From Nansenia antarctica (taxonomy: Eukaryota > Chordata > Actinopteri > Argentiniformes > Microstomatidae), in NCBI GenBank assembly GCA_963989245.1, contig OZ022340.1, forward strand, positions 47,205,948-47,269,947: 64,000 bases of DNA, in the 5' to 3' direction. The translations under genes and the position numbers were made by a program. How positions within the stretch are numbered: the first letter of the stretch is position 1; every line of letters begins with the position of its first letter. Below, piece after piece: positions 9,474-19,491 of the stretch. Under the pieces are notes generated by a model, which saw only the letters and a program-made list of their open reading frames with translations, was not told the DNA's origin and did not search any database.

Positions 9474-9560
9474 GGTAGCTGGGCTGTGAGATGGATATTT
9501 CTGCGTTTTCACCAATGTGGAGATACCGGCGCTGCTCAAAACCTGGAGAATGTACTGTAT

Positions 9561-10047
9561 CATGCAATGAGTTCACAAAACATGTCATAAACAACAACAA
9601 CAACAACAACAAAAAGTCACAGAACAACGTTATATAATACCGGAAGAGAGGAACAACCAAATGCACTCAAACAGGGAGAATTCAATTACTCAATTACTCA
9701 ACTTCTGTAGGGCAACCTGCCATGGTGATCACTTTAACATGTGTTAACATAACGTAACATGACTTTGTAGCAGTCACACAAGTCTCAGTCATCCCTAACC
9801 CAAAGGTTTTACTTACAATGACTGATATATAGTCCATTCACCTATTGTACTGTACTACTTTGGATAAAAGCTTTGGCTAAATGACATTTACTAAATGTAA
9901 ATGTAGGTATTCGATATATAGACAAACTACAAGTCTACAAACTTTTTCAGTCAAAAGTGGACGATAGAAATGTCTTGTCTGTACATAGAAACATGTAATG
10001 CAGGCATGGGATAATAAGAAGCAGAGGAAGATGGAGAGCTGACTTAC
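9561..10047. other. No gene; (CAA)n and a SINE tail
   Basis: A (CAA)n run lies at 9,591-9,612. At 9,849-9,905 there is a worn SINE-type 3' tail containing 'ggataaaagc' and 'ggctaaatga', the motif seen again at 11,104-11,128. No coding sequence is supported. Confidence 0.5.
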
Positions 10048-10144
10048 GTTTGGTGATTCTTGCCTTTTCACTAGAAGAACATGCTATGATCATGCAGGAT
10101 ACGATAGCATAGCTCAGGTTCAGTCCAACAGCCATGGCGTTGAT
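10048..10144 (-). CDS. Possible first coding exon, secreted protein
   Basis: On the minus strand the block has a 3' splice-site match (TTTCTGTTGCAG) at its start and a consensus donor GTAAGT (10,047-10,042) at its end. Inside, an ATG at 10,135 opens MAVGLNLSYAIVSCMIIACSS, a short N region, a hydrophobic core and small residues, as in a signal peptide, followed by SEKARITK before the donor. I do not recognise the protein and find no partner exon nearby. The next minus-strand sequence is the RBMS array. It could be an exon of a short secreted factor or a chance combination. Confidence 0.35.
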
Positions 10145-10402
10145 GCTGCAACAGAAAGCAGGCAGCTCTCCCAGATCAAATCTCACCACAACTTATCTTT
10201 AACCATCTTACATTTCAGAAGTCAGACTGTCAAGTTCATTTAAAAACAACAGTCAATCCTTCAACTCAGTTGTCACATGGTTGCATGTGATGTTTGTTTT
10301 TTGTTTTGTTTTTTGGATCCATCATTAGATACAGCAAATATGCAGTAGCTATTCTTCCTGGGGTCCTCATACCATAAACAATTTTTAATCTTAAACACTT
10401 AA

Positions 10403-10557
10403 ATACACTTCCATAACATTCATACATGCATACATAAGCTCTATTATTTACATTTTTAGTTGAAGACAACTTAATAACGAAATAAAGAAAAATAATACAG
10501 AAAGAAAAGTGAAGACAAAAACATAACTCTCCTTACCTTTGGGATCACAAGATAGCT
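10403..10557. repeat. Direct repeat, copy 1 (partner 11,262-11,408)
   Basis: About 150 bp from 'attcatacatgcatacataag' through 'gggatcacaagatagct' is repeated at 11,262-11,408 with a few indels. On the minus strand each copy ends in CCCAAAG followed by GTAAGG, a good donor site, so a small exon may have been duplicated with its intron. Confidence 0.6.
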
Positions 10558-10677
10558 CAATTCTCCAGTGAGAAACACCTAATTGTTTTCAGGATATCCT
10601 GTATGTAAACAGATACATCTTTAATTTTTTGTTAAAGCAAAAAGTGAGTTCACTGTGTAAACAAGAAAACACAAAAG

Positions 10678-10893
10678 TCAGGTGTCAGTCAGGTGTCAGT
10701 CAGGTGTCAGTCAGGTGTCAGCCAGGTGTCAGCCAGGTGTCAGCCAGGTGTCAGTCCGGTGTCAGCCAGGTGTCAGCCAGGTGTCAATCAGGTGTCAGCC
10801 AGGTGTCAGCCAGGTGTCAGCCAGGTGTCAGTCAGGTGTCAGTCAGGTGTCAGTCAGGTGTCAGTCAGGTGTCAGCCAGGTGTCAGTCAGAGT
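10678..10893 (+). repeat. 11-bp minisatellite
   Basis: About 20 head-to-tail copies of CAGGTGTCAGY, alternating between 'cagt' and 'cagc' forms. All three plus-strand frames stay open through it because 11 is not a multiple of 3 and the unit lacks stops, so the apparent ORFs here are artefacts of the repeat. Confidence 0.9.
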
Positions 10894-10984
10894 CCGCCAG
10901 GCCTCTTCACCAGAGGCAGGTGGACCAGCGCTCCAGCCTCGTCATACAGGAAGACAGACAGCTCTAGGACCGGTGAGGTCCTCT

Positions 10985-11128
10985 GGTGTGGCCCAGTCGG
11001 TAGAGCACAGCTCTAATAACCACGCTTAGGTTGTGTTTTCGATTCCCGCTGGGACCATATATACTGACAAACGTATGCACTCACTGCGATGAAAGTAAGT
11101 CGCTTTCGATAAAAGCGTCAGCTAAATG
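10985..11128 (+). mobile_element. tRNA-derived SINE
   Basis: The head resembles a tRNA with pol III A box (GTGGCCCAGTCGGTAGAGC) and B box (GGTTGTGTTTTCGATTCCC). The tail has 'gtaagtcgctttcgataaaagcgtcagctaaatggc', a 3' end shared by several fish SINE families. It is not a functional tRNA gene because the stems are not maintained. Confidence 0.75.
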
Positions 11129-11135
11129 GCGTATA

Positions 11136-11215
11136 CAGGCAAGGCAGGTTCATTTGTATAGCACATTTCATACAACAGGGGCAATTCAAAGTGCTTTACA
11201 TACATTATTAAAAAT
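11136..11215. repeat. Short dispersed repeat
   Basis: 'tttgtatagcacatttcata' followed by 'caacaggggcaattcaaag' recurs inverted at 54,750-54,800 and again at 54,835-54,890, so it is a dispersed retroposon end. Confidence 0.6.
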
Positions 11216-11261
11216 ACAGCAAGAGGAGCATAGTAAGAAAATAAAAATGACATGCTCATCA

Positions 11262-11408
11262 TTTCAATGCATAACATTCATACATGCATACATAAGCTCT
11301 ATTATTTACATTTTTAGTTGAAGACAACTTAATAAAGAAAAATAATACAGAAAAAAAAGTGGAGACAAAAACATAACTCTCCTTACCTTTGGGATCACAA
11401 GATAGCTA
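11262..11408. repeat. Direct repeat, copy 2 (partner 10,403-10,557)
   Basis: Second copy of the 150-bp block. The SINE and minisatellite lie between the two copies. Confidence 0.6.
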
Positions 11409-12000
11409 CAACCCTCCAAAGTACTCTTGTAAACTATTTTCTGAAACAAAAATTGTATTTCAAAACCTTACAGTCTGAAAATGCATTTGCCCACCTTTTG
11501 CCGGTATGCTCAGAGCAGATGATCTGAAGCTGCCCAGAGACGGTCTTCAGTTTCTTGTGACTGCGTCTCTAAGAGGTCCTCTTATGTCTGGTTGACTAAG
11601 CTGGAGAAGCACTTCCATCTTCCATGTAGTTTTCCTGTCTGCCTCGTATACAGCTCTGCTCTGCTTACACCATGTAGACACAGTCTGCTGAAAAGGTCCG
11701 GATCTCAGCAATTCTCAATTCTCGTACATTTTTAAATGTGTTTTCAGTTTTTTTGCATATTACGAAAGTTGAAGTGTTGAAGAGCCCACTCGATATAACA
11801 AACAGTTTTACTGTTACTATTTCATTAAATACTTGAATTTGATTCACTCTATAGTCTGCTGTAGGCTACTGGGATAGGGATACATGGCTTGTAAAGTTAC
11901 GTTTTAGGACGTGTTCAAAAGCAAGGACTGTGTGATCATCTAGTTGTGTGTTTTTAGCATGTTGATGTTCTCTCAGCAGGTTGTGATGTGCTAAACATCC
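11405..12000. repeat. Intron-like sequence with copies at 53 and 62 kb
   Basis: 11,405-11,490 is found reversed at 52,955-53,025. 11,720-11,990 is found reversed at 62,085-62,280. No gene is supported. The repeated parts contain no transposase and may be non-autonomous elements. Confidence 0.5.
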
Positions 12001-12111
12001 AGCTAGATGTTCATAGCGATGTGATGTCTTAGCTCCTACTTAGTTACCAACGCGATGGTAGCAAATGCAATTCAGAGCGTTTTTCTCCTGTATTTGGTTT
12101 GAGGGGTTTGA

Positions 12112-13227
12112 GGGGAACCAGCATTCACATAAGAATATCTTCTTCTATTTTCAATGTGCACTTTCATAATCTGGAACTGAAAAATGACCTTGCCCTACTT
12201 TACCAGATCCTGTCACAACTTAGAGACGAAAAGAAGGGAATACATCCTGTACTGAGTTAGGTACATCCACACTTCACTATAATGAGCAAGAGAGAAGTGT
12301 GTTTACCTCTGGTTTGTCCTCATGTCTTTGAGCAGGAAACACCACTGCTATTATGCAAATAAGGAGGATACATACCGGCATGTATTTATAGAGGAATGAA
12401 TTCTGTGTCAACCAATTTATCTTGTTTTCCATTAGCTCAGAATAGTGGAATCCTTTTCCAAGTGTGAACAAGTTGTATTCATAATGTTGACAAGAAGAAA
12501 TTTGACTGGAACATTGTTGCAAAAGTGATTTGAATCCCTTTGTGATTGGCATAATAGATGGCATTGAGAGGAACACAAACTGCTTATGAGAAATGATGCT
12601 TCATTCGTTTTGCATTCCAATGCAATAGCTATGCTAGATCTTATGAAATAGGTTTAGGTTTCCAATGCTAACTGTGCTAGTAGGTAGCAAAATGGTAATC
12701 TGGTATAACAGGGGCTGTGGTATTTTTTACAGTAGGACATGACAGGTGCTTTTGACAATAGTTGATGCGGAAGCTGGACACTACTCAAACAGACAGCCAA
12801 TATTCTAGCATTCACTGACAGTAAAATAATTTATTATATTTTTTTAAAATCATCTCCTGAGGGACAACTTTCAGACAGCTTTCTTCCAGAGTAGTTATAA
12901 CCCTTAGAGAGGCCATACACGCACTGCTAATGTAGATTCAGGAGTCTGCTGTGAATGCAACTGTACTGTAATTCTCAAGTGAAATGGTGAGAAACCGGTG
13001 TTAAGGAGTATGGTGCCTTACAAAGAGAGTATGAATGATACAATGAACGTGTCATTTAATGGAAGTTCTATAAAAGAAACTAAAATGGTGTTACACGGTA
13101 TTGCTTGTATCAAATTGAATTACAGCGTTTATTGCTCGTAGACATCCAGGGTTGATAGGGATTTATTTCCCTTGTTAATGGAACACTACTGTTCTTAATG
13201 GAACACTGCTGTTCTTAATGGAACACT
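12112..13227. repeat. 1.1-kb segment, copy 1 (partner 37,251-38,341)
   Basis: The segment from 'gggaaccagcattcacataag' to the 'cttaatggaacac' repeats is almost the same at 37.25 kb, in the same orientation, with scattered single-base differences. Its end holds a 21-23-bp unit ('ctgttcttaatggaacacta') three times here and twice in the other copy. There are no clear terminal inverted repeats. Confidence 0.85.
12307..12381 (-). CDS. Signal-peptide-like first exon in repeat, copy 1
   Basis: An ATG at 12,381 opens 25 codons, MPVCILLICIIAVVFPAQRH then EDKPE, ending at a donor GTAAAC (12,306-12,301). The hydrophobic core and the small residues before Gln fit a secretory signal peptide. The twin at 37,441-37,515 keeps the same residues. 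I do not recognise the protein and see no second exon. A captured first exon of a secreted peptide gene is one reading; chance is another. Confidence 0.35.
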
Positions 13228-14262
13228 ACTCTACTGTGTTTCTGAGCTGTAAACAGAGGCTGTTTAAAAGTCTGCGCCCCGGTTCTTCCTGGGTCGCCCC
13301 AAGTCGCCCCTTCTCATCTCAAATGCTTCAGTTGCATTCAGAGGCGTGCCGCTGCCTGCGTTGTCAAGAGTGGGTGTTATGCCCATGGGTAGATTGAGCA
13401 ACGCACTTGAGTTCAGTACTTGACAAGCCGGTGATGCAACTGCATCACATTACCAACCAGGCGGTGACTCAGGAGAGGCCTCGGCCCTCAGCTCTGCAAA
13501 CAGTTATGCTGCTTCCTGGTGCCCAGGTTTCTAGGGAAACAGACATCTTGGTAGTATACACTGTATTTCACCCAAAAAATTCTACACTGTATTTCACCCC
13601 AAAAATATTTTATTGCACGGCAATAAGCAACTGAAGCCAAAGAATGTTAGTCTCTTACACTTATATAATGTGACGTAACAATAATTCTTGAAACTTGTTT
13701 CTGGCAGCAGAGACGGAACAGACATAGCTGGCATTGATGGTCTCTGGCTGAGGGCTGAAGCGTGTTCTCCTGTGCTTCTTGTCTTGGTAACCCAGCTGTT
13801 CCCGTCTCCCGTTGTTCTAGACAGAAGGGAATACTGAGCAGTTCTGTGCGTGGACAGACCAACGGCAGGAGAAAGTACACATTTTATTGGCGGATTAGTG
13901 ACATAAGGTACTATTGACATGAATCAGGTGACATCAGACTTCCATGTGTCCATTCATTTATAAGAGTAGAGTAAAGAGTATAAGAGTAAAGAGTCATTCA
14001 TACAAACCAAGTGTCAGGTAGGACATGTGACACTCCATTTGAGAAAAGCCTTTGGCAGGACTAAAGCAGCAGGACGAAAGCAGCATTCAGGACTAAAGCA
14101 GCATTCCTAAATGAAATGTTTCTTTGAAGGGGTCTCATTTCTTGATCGCTGATCGTTTTTGTTAAAGACTTTCATTCTGTGATGGCTACATATTGCTTAT
14201 GGATATTTACTAGTATTTCCTTGTACAATTGTTGCAAATTGTATTTCTAATCTTACTCCAGG
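13228..14262. other. No gene recognised
   Basis: Several ORFs of 75-108 codons overlap on both strands near 13,400-13,920, but none shows a known domain, signal or splice context. I treat them as chance. Confidence 0.4.
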
Positions 14263-14263
14263 A

Positions 14264-14345
14264 CAGTGGCGGTTCTACACTGGGCCAGGGGGTGGCAGTT
14301 GACCACCCATGAACATGGTTTGTCCTGTTGTTTCCCCTACAGTGT
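14264..14345 (+). mobile_element. hAT-like terminus
   Basis: Begins CAGTGGCGGTTCTACACTGG, typical of a hAT terminal repeat. Its partner end is not visible, and a Tc1 element begins about 40 bp later. Confidence 0.4.
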
Positions 14346-14382
14346 GGGTGATGATAAAATTAATAAATAAATAAAATATATA

Positions 14383-15260
14383 CAGTGGGGGAAATAAGTA
14401 TTGAACACATCAACATTTTGTCCAGTAAATGTATTTCCAATGAGCCTATTCAAGTGAAATTTGCACCAGACTTTGGTATTAACTCAAACAATCCAGACAA
14501 AAAATCTAAACATTAAAGTCCAAACGTAAATAAAGTTATGTGGAATGAAACAGGAAAACAATATTGAACACACTAACTGAAATTAATTCAATACTTAGTG
14601 GAGAAGCCTTTGTTTGTAATGACAGCTTCAAGGTGCTTTCTGTATGAAGTAACTAATCACCCGCAGTATTCAGGTGTGATTCTGGCCCATTCCTCTAAAC
14701 AGATTGTCTTTAAATCTTGAAGATTGCGGGGGGCCCTCTTGTGAATCTGGATCTTCAGATGCTTCCACAAATGTTCAATTGGGTTTAATCTGTTGATTGA
14801 CTGGGCCATTCAGAAGTTGATTTTCTTTCTCTGAAACCAATTGCGAGTTTCCTTTGCTGTCTGCTTTGGATCGTTGTCCTGCTGGAAGGTCCACCCACGT
14901 CTCATCCTCAGCATCCTGGTGGATGGCAGCAGGTTCATCTCAAGAATCTCTCTGTACATGGCTCTCCATTCATTGTTCCTTCAATGATATGAAGTCTGCC
15001 AGTACCACGAGAGGAGAAACAGCCCCACACCATGATACTTCCACCTCCAAACTTCACTGTTGGTATAGTGTTATTCGGATGATGTGCAGTGCCATTTCTC
15101 CTCCAAACATGGTGTGTTGTGTGACAGCCAAAAAACTAAATTCTGGTCTCATCTGACCAGAGTACTAGCTCCCATTAGTTGTCCAAATGTTGTTTGGCAA
15201 ACCTTAAACAAGCTTCAACATGTCTTTTTTTCAGTAGTGCTTGGTGTCATTCTGCTTTGG
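14383..15260 (-). mobile_element. Tc1/mariner element, half copy
   Basis: Opens at TA (14,381-14,382) with a terminal sequence CAGTGGGGGAAATAAGTATT. On the minus strand it carries the C-terminal two thirds of a Tc1-type transposase: a HHVWRRN-type block, GGGSIMVWGC, an FQQDNDPK block with the second catalytic Asp, and the NPIEHLWK region with the third. Several stops and indels are present. The HTH N terminus and the second terminal repeat are missing; sequence becomes unrelated near 15,260. Confidence 0.75.
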
Positions 15261-15349
15261 TCGGCAGTCGTTCGGCAGTCAGTAGTACCAACGAAAAGGC
15301 GCGGTTCCTGGTCTATGTGCCAGGCACAATTCTTGGTCTATTTTACCGG

Positions 15350-15990
15350 GTTGCTCTATAATGGACTACATGTCTCTGACTTTCACTGAGAGCCTGTTTT
15401 TTAACACGTCACAATCATGAAAAAAAAGTGCAAATAGACAAATACAAAATATTGTGAACTGGTACCACAAACAGTGCATTAACAAGAGCAAATACAATAC
15501 TGCAGCTGTTTTTAAAGTGATGTTCAGAGAAAGACAGAGGATTTGCTCTATAATGGACGATGCACGAGCGAGAGAGAGGGGGTACAGGCTCTATAATAGA
15601 GAATGAACTGAGCACCAAATGTCCAACAAGAGTGTAACAGGAATTGCTCTATAATGGACTACATGTATGGACTGTGTCTGATGTGCAGTCTCTGACTTTC
15701 ACTGAGAGAGCCTGTTTTTTAACACGTCACAATCATGAAAAAAAAGTGAAAATAGACAAATACAGGGGGTACAGGCTCTATAATAGAGAATGAACTGAGA
15801 GCACCAAATGTCCAACAAGAGTGTAACAGGAATTGCTCTATAATGGACTACATGTAACAATCACGGCACTAAAACACATCACAATCATGTAAGAAAGTGC
15901 AAATAGCCAAATACAAAATATTGTGAACTGGTACCACAAACAGTGCATTAACAAGAGCAAATACAATACTGCATCTGTTTTTAAAGTCTC
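15350..15990. repeat. About 300-bp tandem segments, three copies
   Basis: Words such as 'ttgctctataatggactacatg', 'ctctgactttcactgagag', 'cacgtcacaatcatg' and 'ggtaccacaaacagtgcatt' recur in order near 15,350, 15,640 and 15,830, with deletions. The word at the SAMD3-like stop codon (15,990-16,020) belongs to the same series, so the 3' end of that gene has been tandemly multiplied. Confidence 0.65.
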
Positions 15991-15998
15991 TCTGACTT

Positions 15999-18872
15999 TC
16001 ACTGAAGGAGCCTGTTTTTTAGAGTGAGTGCTTTGTTTGAAAGTTGACGTCCTTCCAGTTCCATGAAGATCTTTTGGACTACCTCAAAGGTGTAGCGGAG
16101 GTCTGCAGGGTAGCTGAGGTTCAGGGCATACATCAGTCCGAACAGCATAGCAGCAGCTAATGCTACATTATCCAGATCTTGCAACACCTTGACGCCTTCA
16201 AGGACAATTCCAATGTCCTGTGGTTCATCACTTGAAGCATGTTCTTTAAGAACATAAATCCCCACAGTGGTGTCAAATCCCCACAGTGGTGTCTTCTAAG
16301 ATGGCGTTTTCATCCATGCCCTGTACAAAACAGACAACGGTAAGTAAATAAAGGTAGGTAAATAAGACCTATTAACCAAACCCTATCAAGAAAATAATAA
16401 ATAAATATTAAATTGGGCAGACAGTGACATTTTTGATGTAGATAAGGTAAGGTGAAAGTTAAAATCAATTAATCGTTTCAGCCCAAGTGACCCACGTGAT
16501 CAAGTAGGAAAACAAGAGAAGAGTGGAAGATAAAGGGAAAAGATAAGCACTGATTCATGTACATACCACATATTCCTGCACAAGGGTTTCTGGATCTTCA
16601 CCCATGTAGATAGAGACTCCCTTCAGGATGCACTCTCGTCCAGCATTTACATCATCACTCTGAAAGGACATTTTCTTGATTAGTGTCTTAATTCAGCCCC
16701 TGTGCTTTATTTTAAAGTCAACTACTGATGTAAACAGTCATATGGGTACATATTTCTCTGAGAATATAACACCAGTGATTCTTACGATGGTACAAGCCTT
16801 GCTGTGAGCTCCAAATCATGTAGGAAGGAGATTGACAGGAAAGAGAAAGAAAGAGGAGGTCGACAAATTATATAAAGATAAGAGGAAAAGTAAAACCTGA
16901 GACATAGATGCACAAATAGTGGAAGGGGAAAAAAAATGACTCATGGCCTCCCTGGCTTTCCATACAATGTGTATGCCTTTCTTGCCAATACATTTTGTAG
17001 CAAATAAAACATTCTACAATTAAGCAGTAACAGACTTGAGGTCATGCTTTACCGTGGTTATTGGCACGGCTGAGGTGCGTTTATAGGCACAATGCAAAGT
17101 GGAGTGCCGCACTGCACTGTCGTTAAATATATTTTTGAAAAAGATGGGTTTGTACTGTTAAATTTTGCTAAATCGCATTGCTTTCAGCCATCCACAATCT
17201 GAAATAGTTCTCTATTGTTTACCGTTGCTATAGCAACTTAACACAGCGTGTGCGGAATGATACCTTAACTGGTGATTTGCCCGTTGGTATACAGTGGTTA
17301 TTGGCACGGCTTGGAATGTGTCTTGGCCAATCACAATGCGGGGTCGGAACTAGGTGTTGTATAATGTTCCATAACCTTTCCAGACATATAAAAAATCATA
17401 ATATTTTCCAAAAACAATTGAAGATTTTTCATGACTGTGGGACCCCTGTATCACTTTCGTCAGCCATTGGTGCCATGTTTCTTTTTAGTTTTTCCCCAAG
17501 CTGTCCTCCCCTCTGGTGGAACAGCTTCACCAGGTTGTCAGAATGGAGGTCCAGCTGAGACAGGAACTTGGACTGTAGTGGGAAGGTGGTGATTCTCTTG
17601 AATTCAGCGTTGATCTGAAAACGGGTAGAACGCACAAAGGAAATTGGTTTGAACGGCAAACATCAGGGAGAAAGCCACCATCACCATACAGCAAACCAGG
17701 GCAGCCTAGGAGGAAGAGAAAGCACAGACTGGTAATATACAATTAGGTATATTAGCAATTTACCAGTGTCCTCTATACTTTTATTTTATCAACAGCAAAT
17801 CCAAGACGAAAAACCCAGCATGATACGCCTTACCTCACTAACTTCAAACAGAGCAGGCCACCTTGCCATGAAAGGCCACCATTGGGGCATCACGCACAAC
17901 TTCATGCCTTCTGTGTGCGAAGGTCTTTTCCATCTTTACTTTCACAACCTCCCTGTTGTTCCTCTTCTTTACATCTAGGAGTAGAGCTTTCTGCATTGCC
18001 TCCAGACTCTCCTCGGTTTCTGCTATTGGGTATGTCGGGCAAAAATTTACTTCTGCTCTCTTTGCCTTTTTTATTCCGAAGGCTGCACTGCGTTTTCCTG
18101 CAGGTTTGTTTTTTAGGGAGTTTACGGTCACCTCTGGGCAGCCCAGTTTTCTCAGTTCCGTGCGGTAGTTGGATAGTTTATACTTTGAACTTGACTTCCA
18201 TCCGCCGTATCCAGTGCAGGACCCCTTCTCAGCTAAACATGGATGCGTCTTGATAAGACGCTGTGCTACCTGTTCCATCTCTTTATCACTGACATAGACT
18301 TTGTACTGCACTATTTCCCGCAATAAACCATCAAGGATGGCAGACTTCAACTTGGGATCTGGAATATGTACAGTGCCATTCTGAATATACAGTAAGCTAA
18401 ACTTGCCTGCTGAAGTTTTAATTCGGCATCATAAGAGAACTTAGGCACATGAAAAAAAACAGGCCAAGAGGACCGTGAACTCGTTGAGTCACTCGATGAC
18501 AGTATATCTGTATCCACAGATCCATCTGACAGGGACGAAGAGTCGTGTACAGAGGAAGTACTGAAAGCTTGAGGTTGAAGGACAGGATTCAGAACAGTAG
18601 ACCACTCATCATGCTGCATAGTGGTGGGCCTTGATATATCAATGACTTTAAGAGTACCTTTGTCTTCTACTTCTGGAAGTGAAGTCAGGTTAAGGAACTA
18701 ATTTCCAAACAAGGAATCCTTGAATTGGAGTCGAAAATTGCCCTGAAGTCCACACTGTTTCTTCACTTCAACCATAAGGTCTTCAACGGAGGCGGGGAGT
18801 CCATGGGAGAGAGTCAACCTTTGCGAGCTGCCATCAGTCAAGATTATCTTAAGGATTACAGGAGTCCCCATC
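15999..18872 (-). pseudogene. SAMD3-like (PB1-type) fish multicopy gene, decayed
   Basis: Read from 18,872: MGTPVILKIILTDGSSQ opens a PB1-like fold; then a Ser-rich linker, FHVPKFSYDAELKLQQ, a helical block (VAQRLIKTHPCLAEKGS..GYGGWKSS..YRTELRKLGCPEV) and RRHEVV. Exon-like blocks end at 17,834 (donor GTAAGG), then 17,614-about 17,460 (RITTFPLQSKFLSQLDLHSD), 16,659-16,567 (31 codons, both splice sites present) and 16,320-15,999 (IGIVLEGVKVLQDL..NLSYPADLRYTFEVVQK). These match a large fish family annotated as SAMD3-like; its function is unknown to me. Lesions: TAG at 18,700-18,698 inside PB1, a frameshift near 18,410, a 1-nt insertion near 17,868, and a 19-bp tandem duplication near 16,262-16,300 adding a stop. 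I judge it non-functional. Confidence 0.75.
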
Positions 18873-18945
18873 TTCAAAGCAGTTTACTGTGCACAGACAT
18901 ACACACACAAAAAAAAGAAGATTAGATATCAGACATCCATACATT

Positions 18946-19490
18946 TTAGATTTCAAATTCAGTGGAAAAGCCTCCCCCCACACCTTTTATTTCAATATGC
19001 CTTTTCAAAGTCACCATGCGGGCTGATCCAATCTTGTAGTCAACCAATGGATAGGTATCAAGGAGTTCACTGAGTGCCACAAGAGTGAATGTTCTTGTGG
19101 GTGCTGGGCAGAGCTCGAAGGCTCTATAATGCTCTCTGTACCAACCACAGAGCTCTTTGACAATGTAGAATACACTCATGTAAAATGCAGATTTGGTCAA
19201 TTTCACTAAATTCAGGCATTCCACATGCTGCTCTGTGGGCCAGTATCATTCCCTTCCTATAGGTTATGCCCTTGGTTGTCACACACTGTGCAAGGTGAAC
19301 CTCAGGTGTGTCAGATAACTTTTGCCTGATGACTTGTGCTATCTCCTCTTTAAGTAAGTATACTGGTAGAGTGGATACAGCCGAGACCTCTAGGTCAGAC
19401 TTGCTCTTGGATAGGGTCTGAGATATTATCCAATTTAGGCTCCCAGATAGAAGGTTCTGTAAAGGGAACATGAGGGAAATTTCTTTCATA
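18946..19490 (-). pseudogene. Fish multicopy protein C terminus, frameshifted
   Basis: Blocks LPVYLLKEEIAQVIRQKL, VHLAQCVTTKGITYRKGMIL and CGWYREHYRAFELCP, followed by LVALSELLDTYPLVDYKIG and RMVTLKRHIEI, match the C-terminal end of a repeated fish gene family that often accompanies SAMD3-like genes. A one-base frameshift near 19,195 (within HECILH versus FYIVKEL) separates the two halves. The 5' part is cut off by the Penelope-like element at about 19,491. It lies 75 bp upstream of the SAMD3-like start, so the two may once have been a single transcription unit or tandem neighbours. Confidence 0.55.
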
Positions 19491-19491
19491 T

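Larger units (their letters stand above)
3572..9560 (-). repeat. Tandem array of leader-RBMS units
   Basis: On the minus strand the order, from 9,560 downward, is: unit D (leader, RBMS), tail, an isolated RRM1 cassette, unit C (leader, RBMS), tail, a second isolated cassette, unit B (leader plus RRM1 only), unit A (leader joined directly to RBMS by a deletion). Corresponding features of units C and D, of the two tails and of the two cassettes are offset by 2,123 bp. The copies differ at only a few positions, so the duplication is recent or is an assembly product. The RBMS part has no introns although RBMS genes are many-exon genes, which points to a retrocopied origin before the amplification. 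Confidence 0.8.

Noticed and set aside
10678..10893. CRISPR array
   Set aside because: Repeats are contiguous with no unique spacers, in a vertebrate genome; it is a minisatellite. The same holds for the 30-44-bp arrays elsewhere.
10629..11029. Three overlapping ORFs of 107-115 codons rich in CQSGVSQVS words
   Set aside because: They are produced by the 11-bp minisatellite, which has no stop in any plus frame.
10985..11062. tRNA gene
   Set aside because: A and B boxes are present, but the stems do not pair well and a SINE tail follows, so it is the head of a SINE.
12376..12394. TATA box (CTATAAATAC) on the minus strand
   Set aside because: It lies directly at the ATG of the signal-like ORF, leaving no room for a transcription start and leader.
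13407..13920. Overlapping 75-108-codon ORFs as a gene
   Set aside because: No domain, no splice pattern, no signal peptide and no homology that I recognise on either strand.
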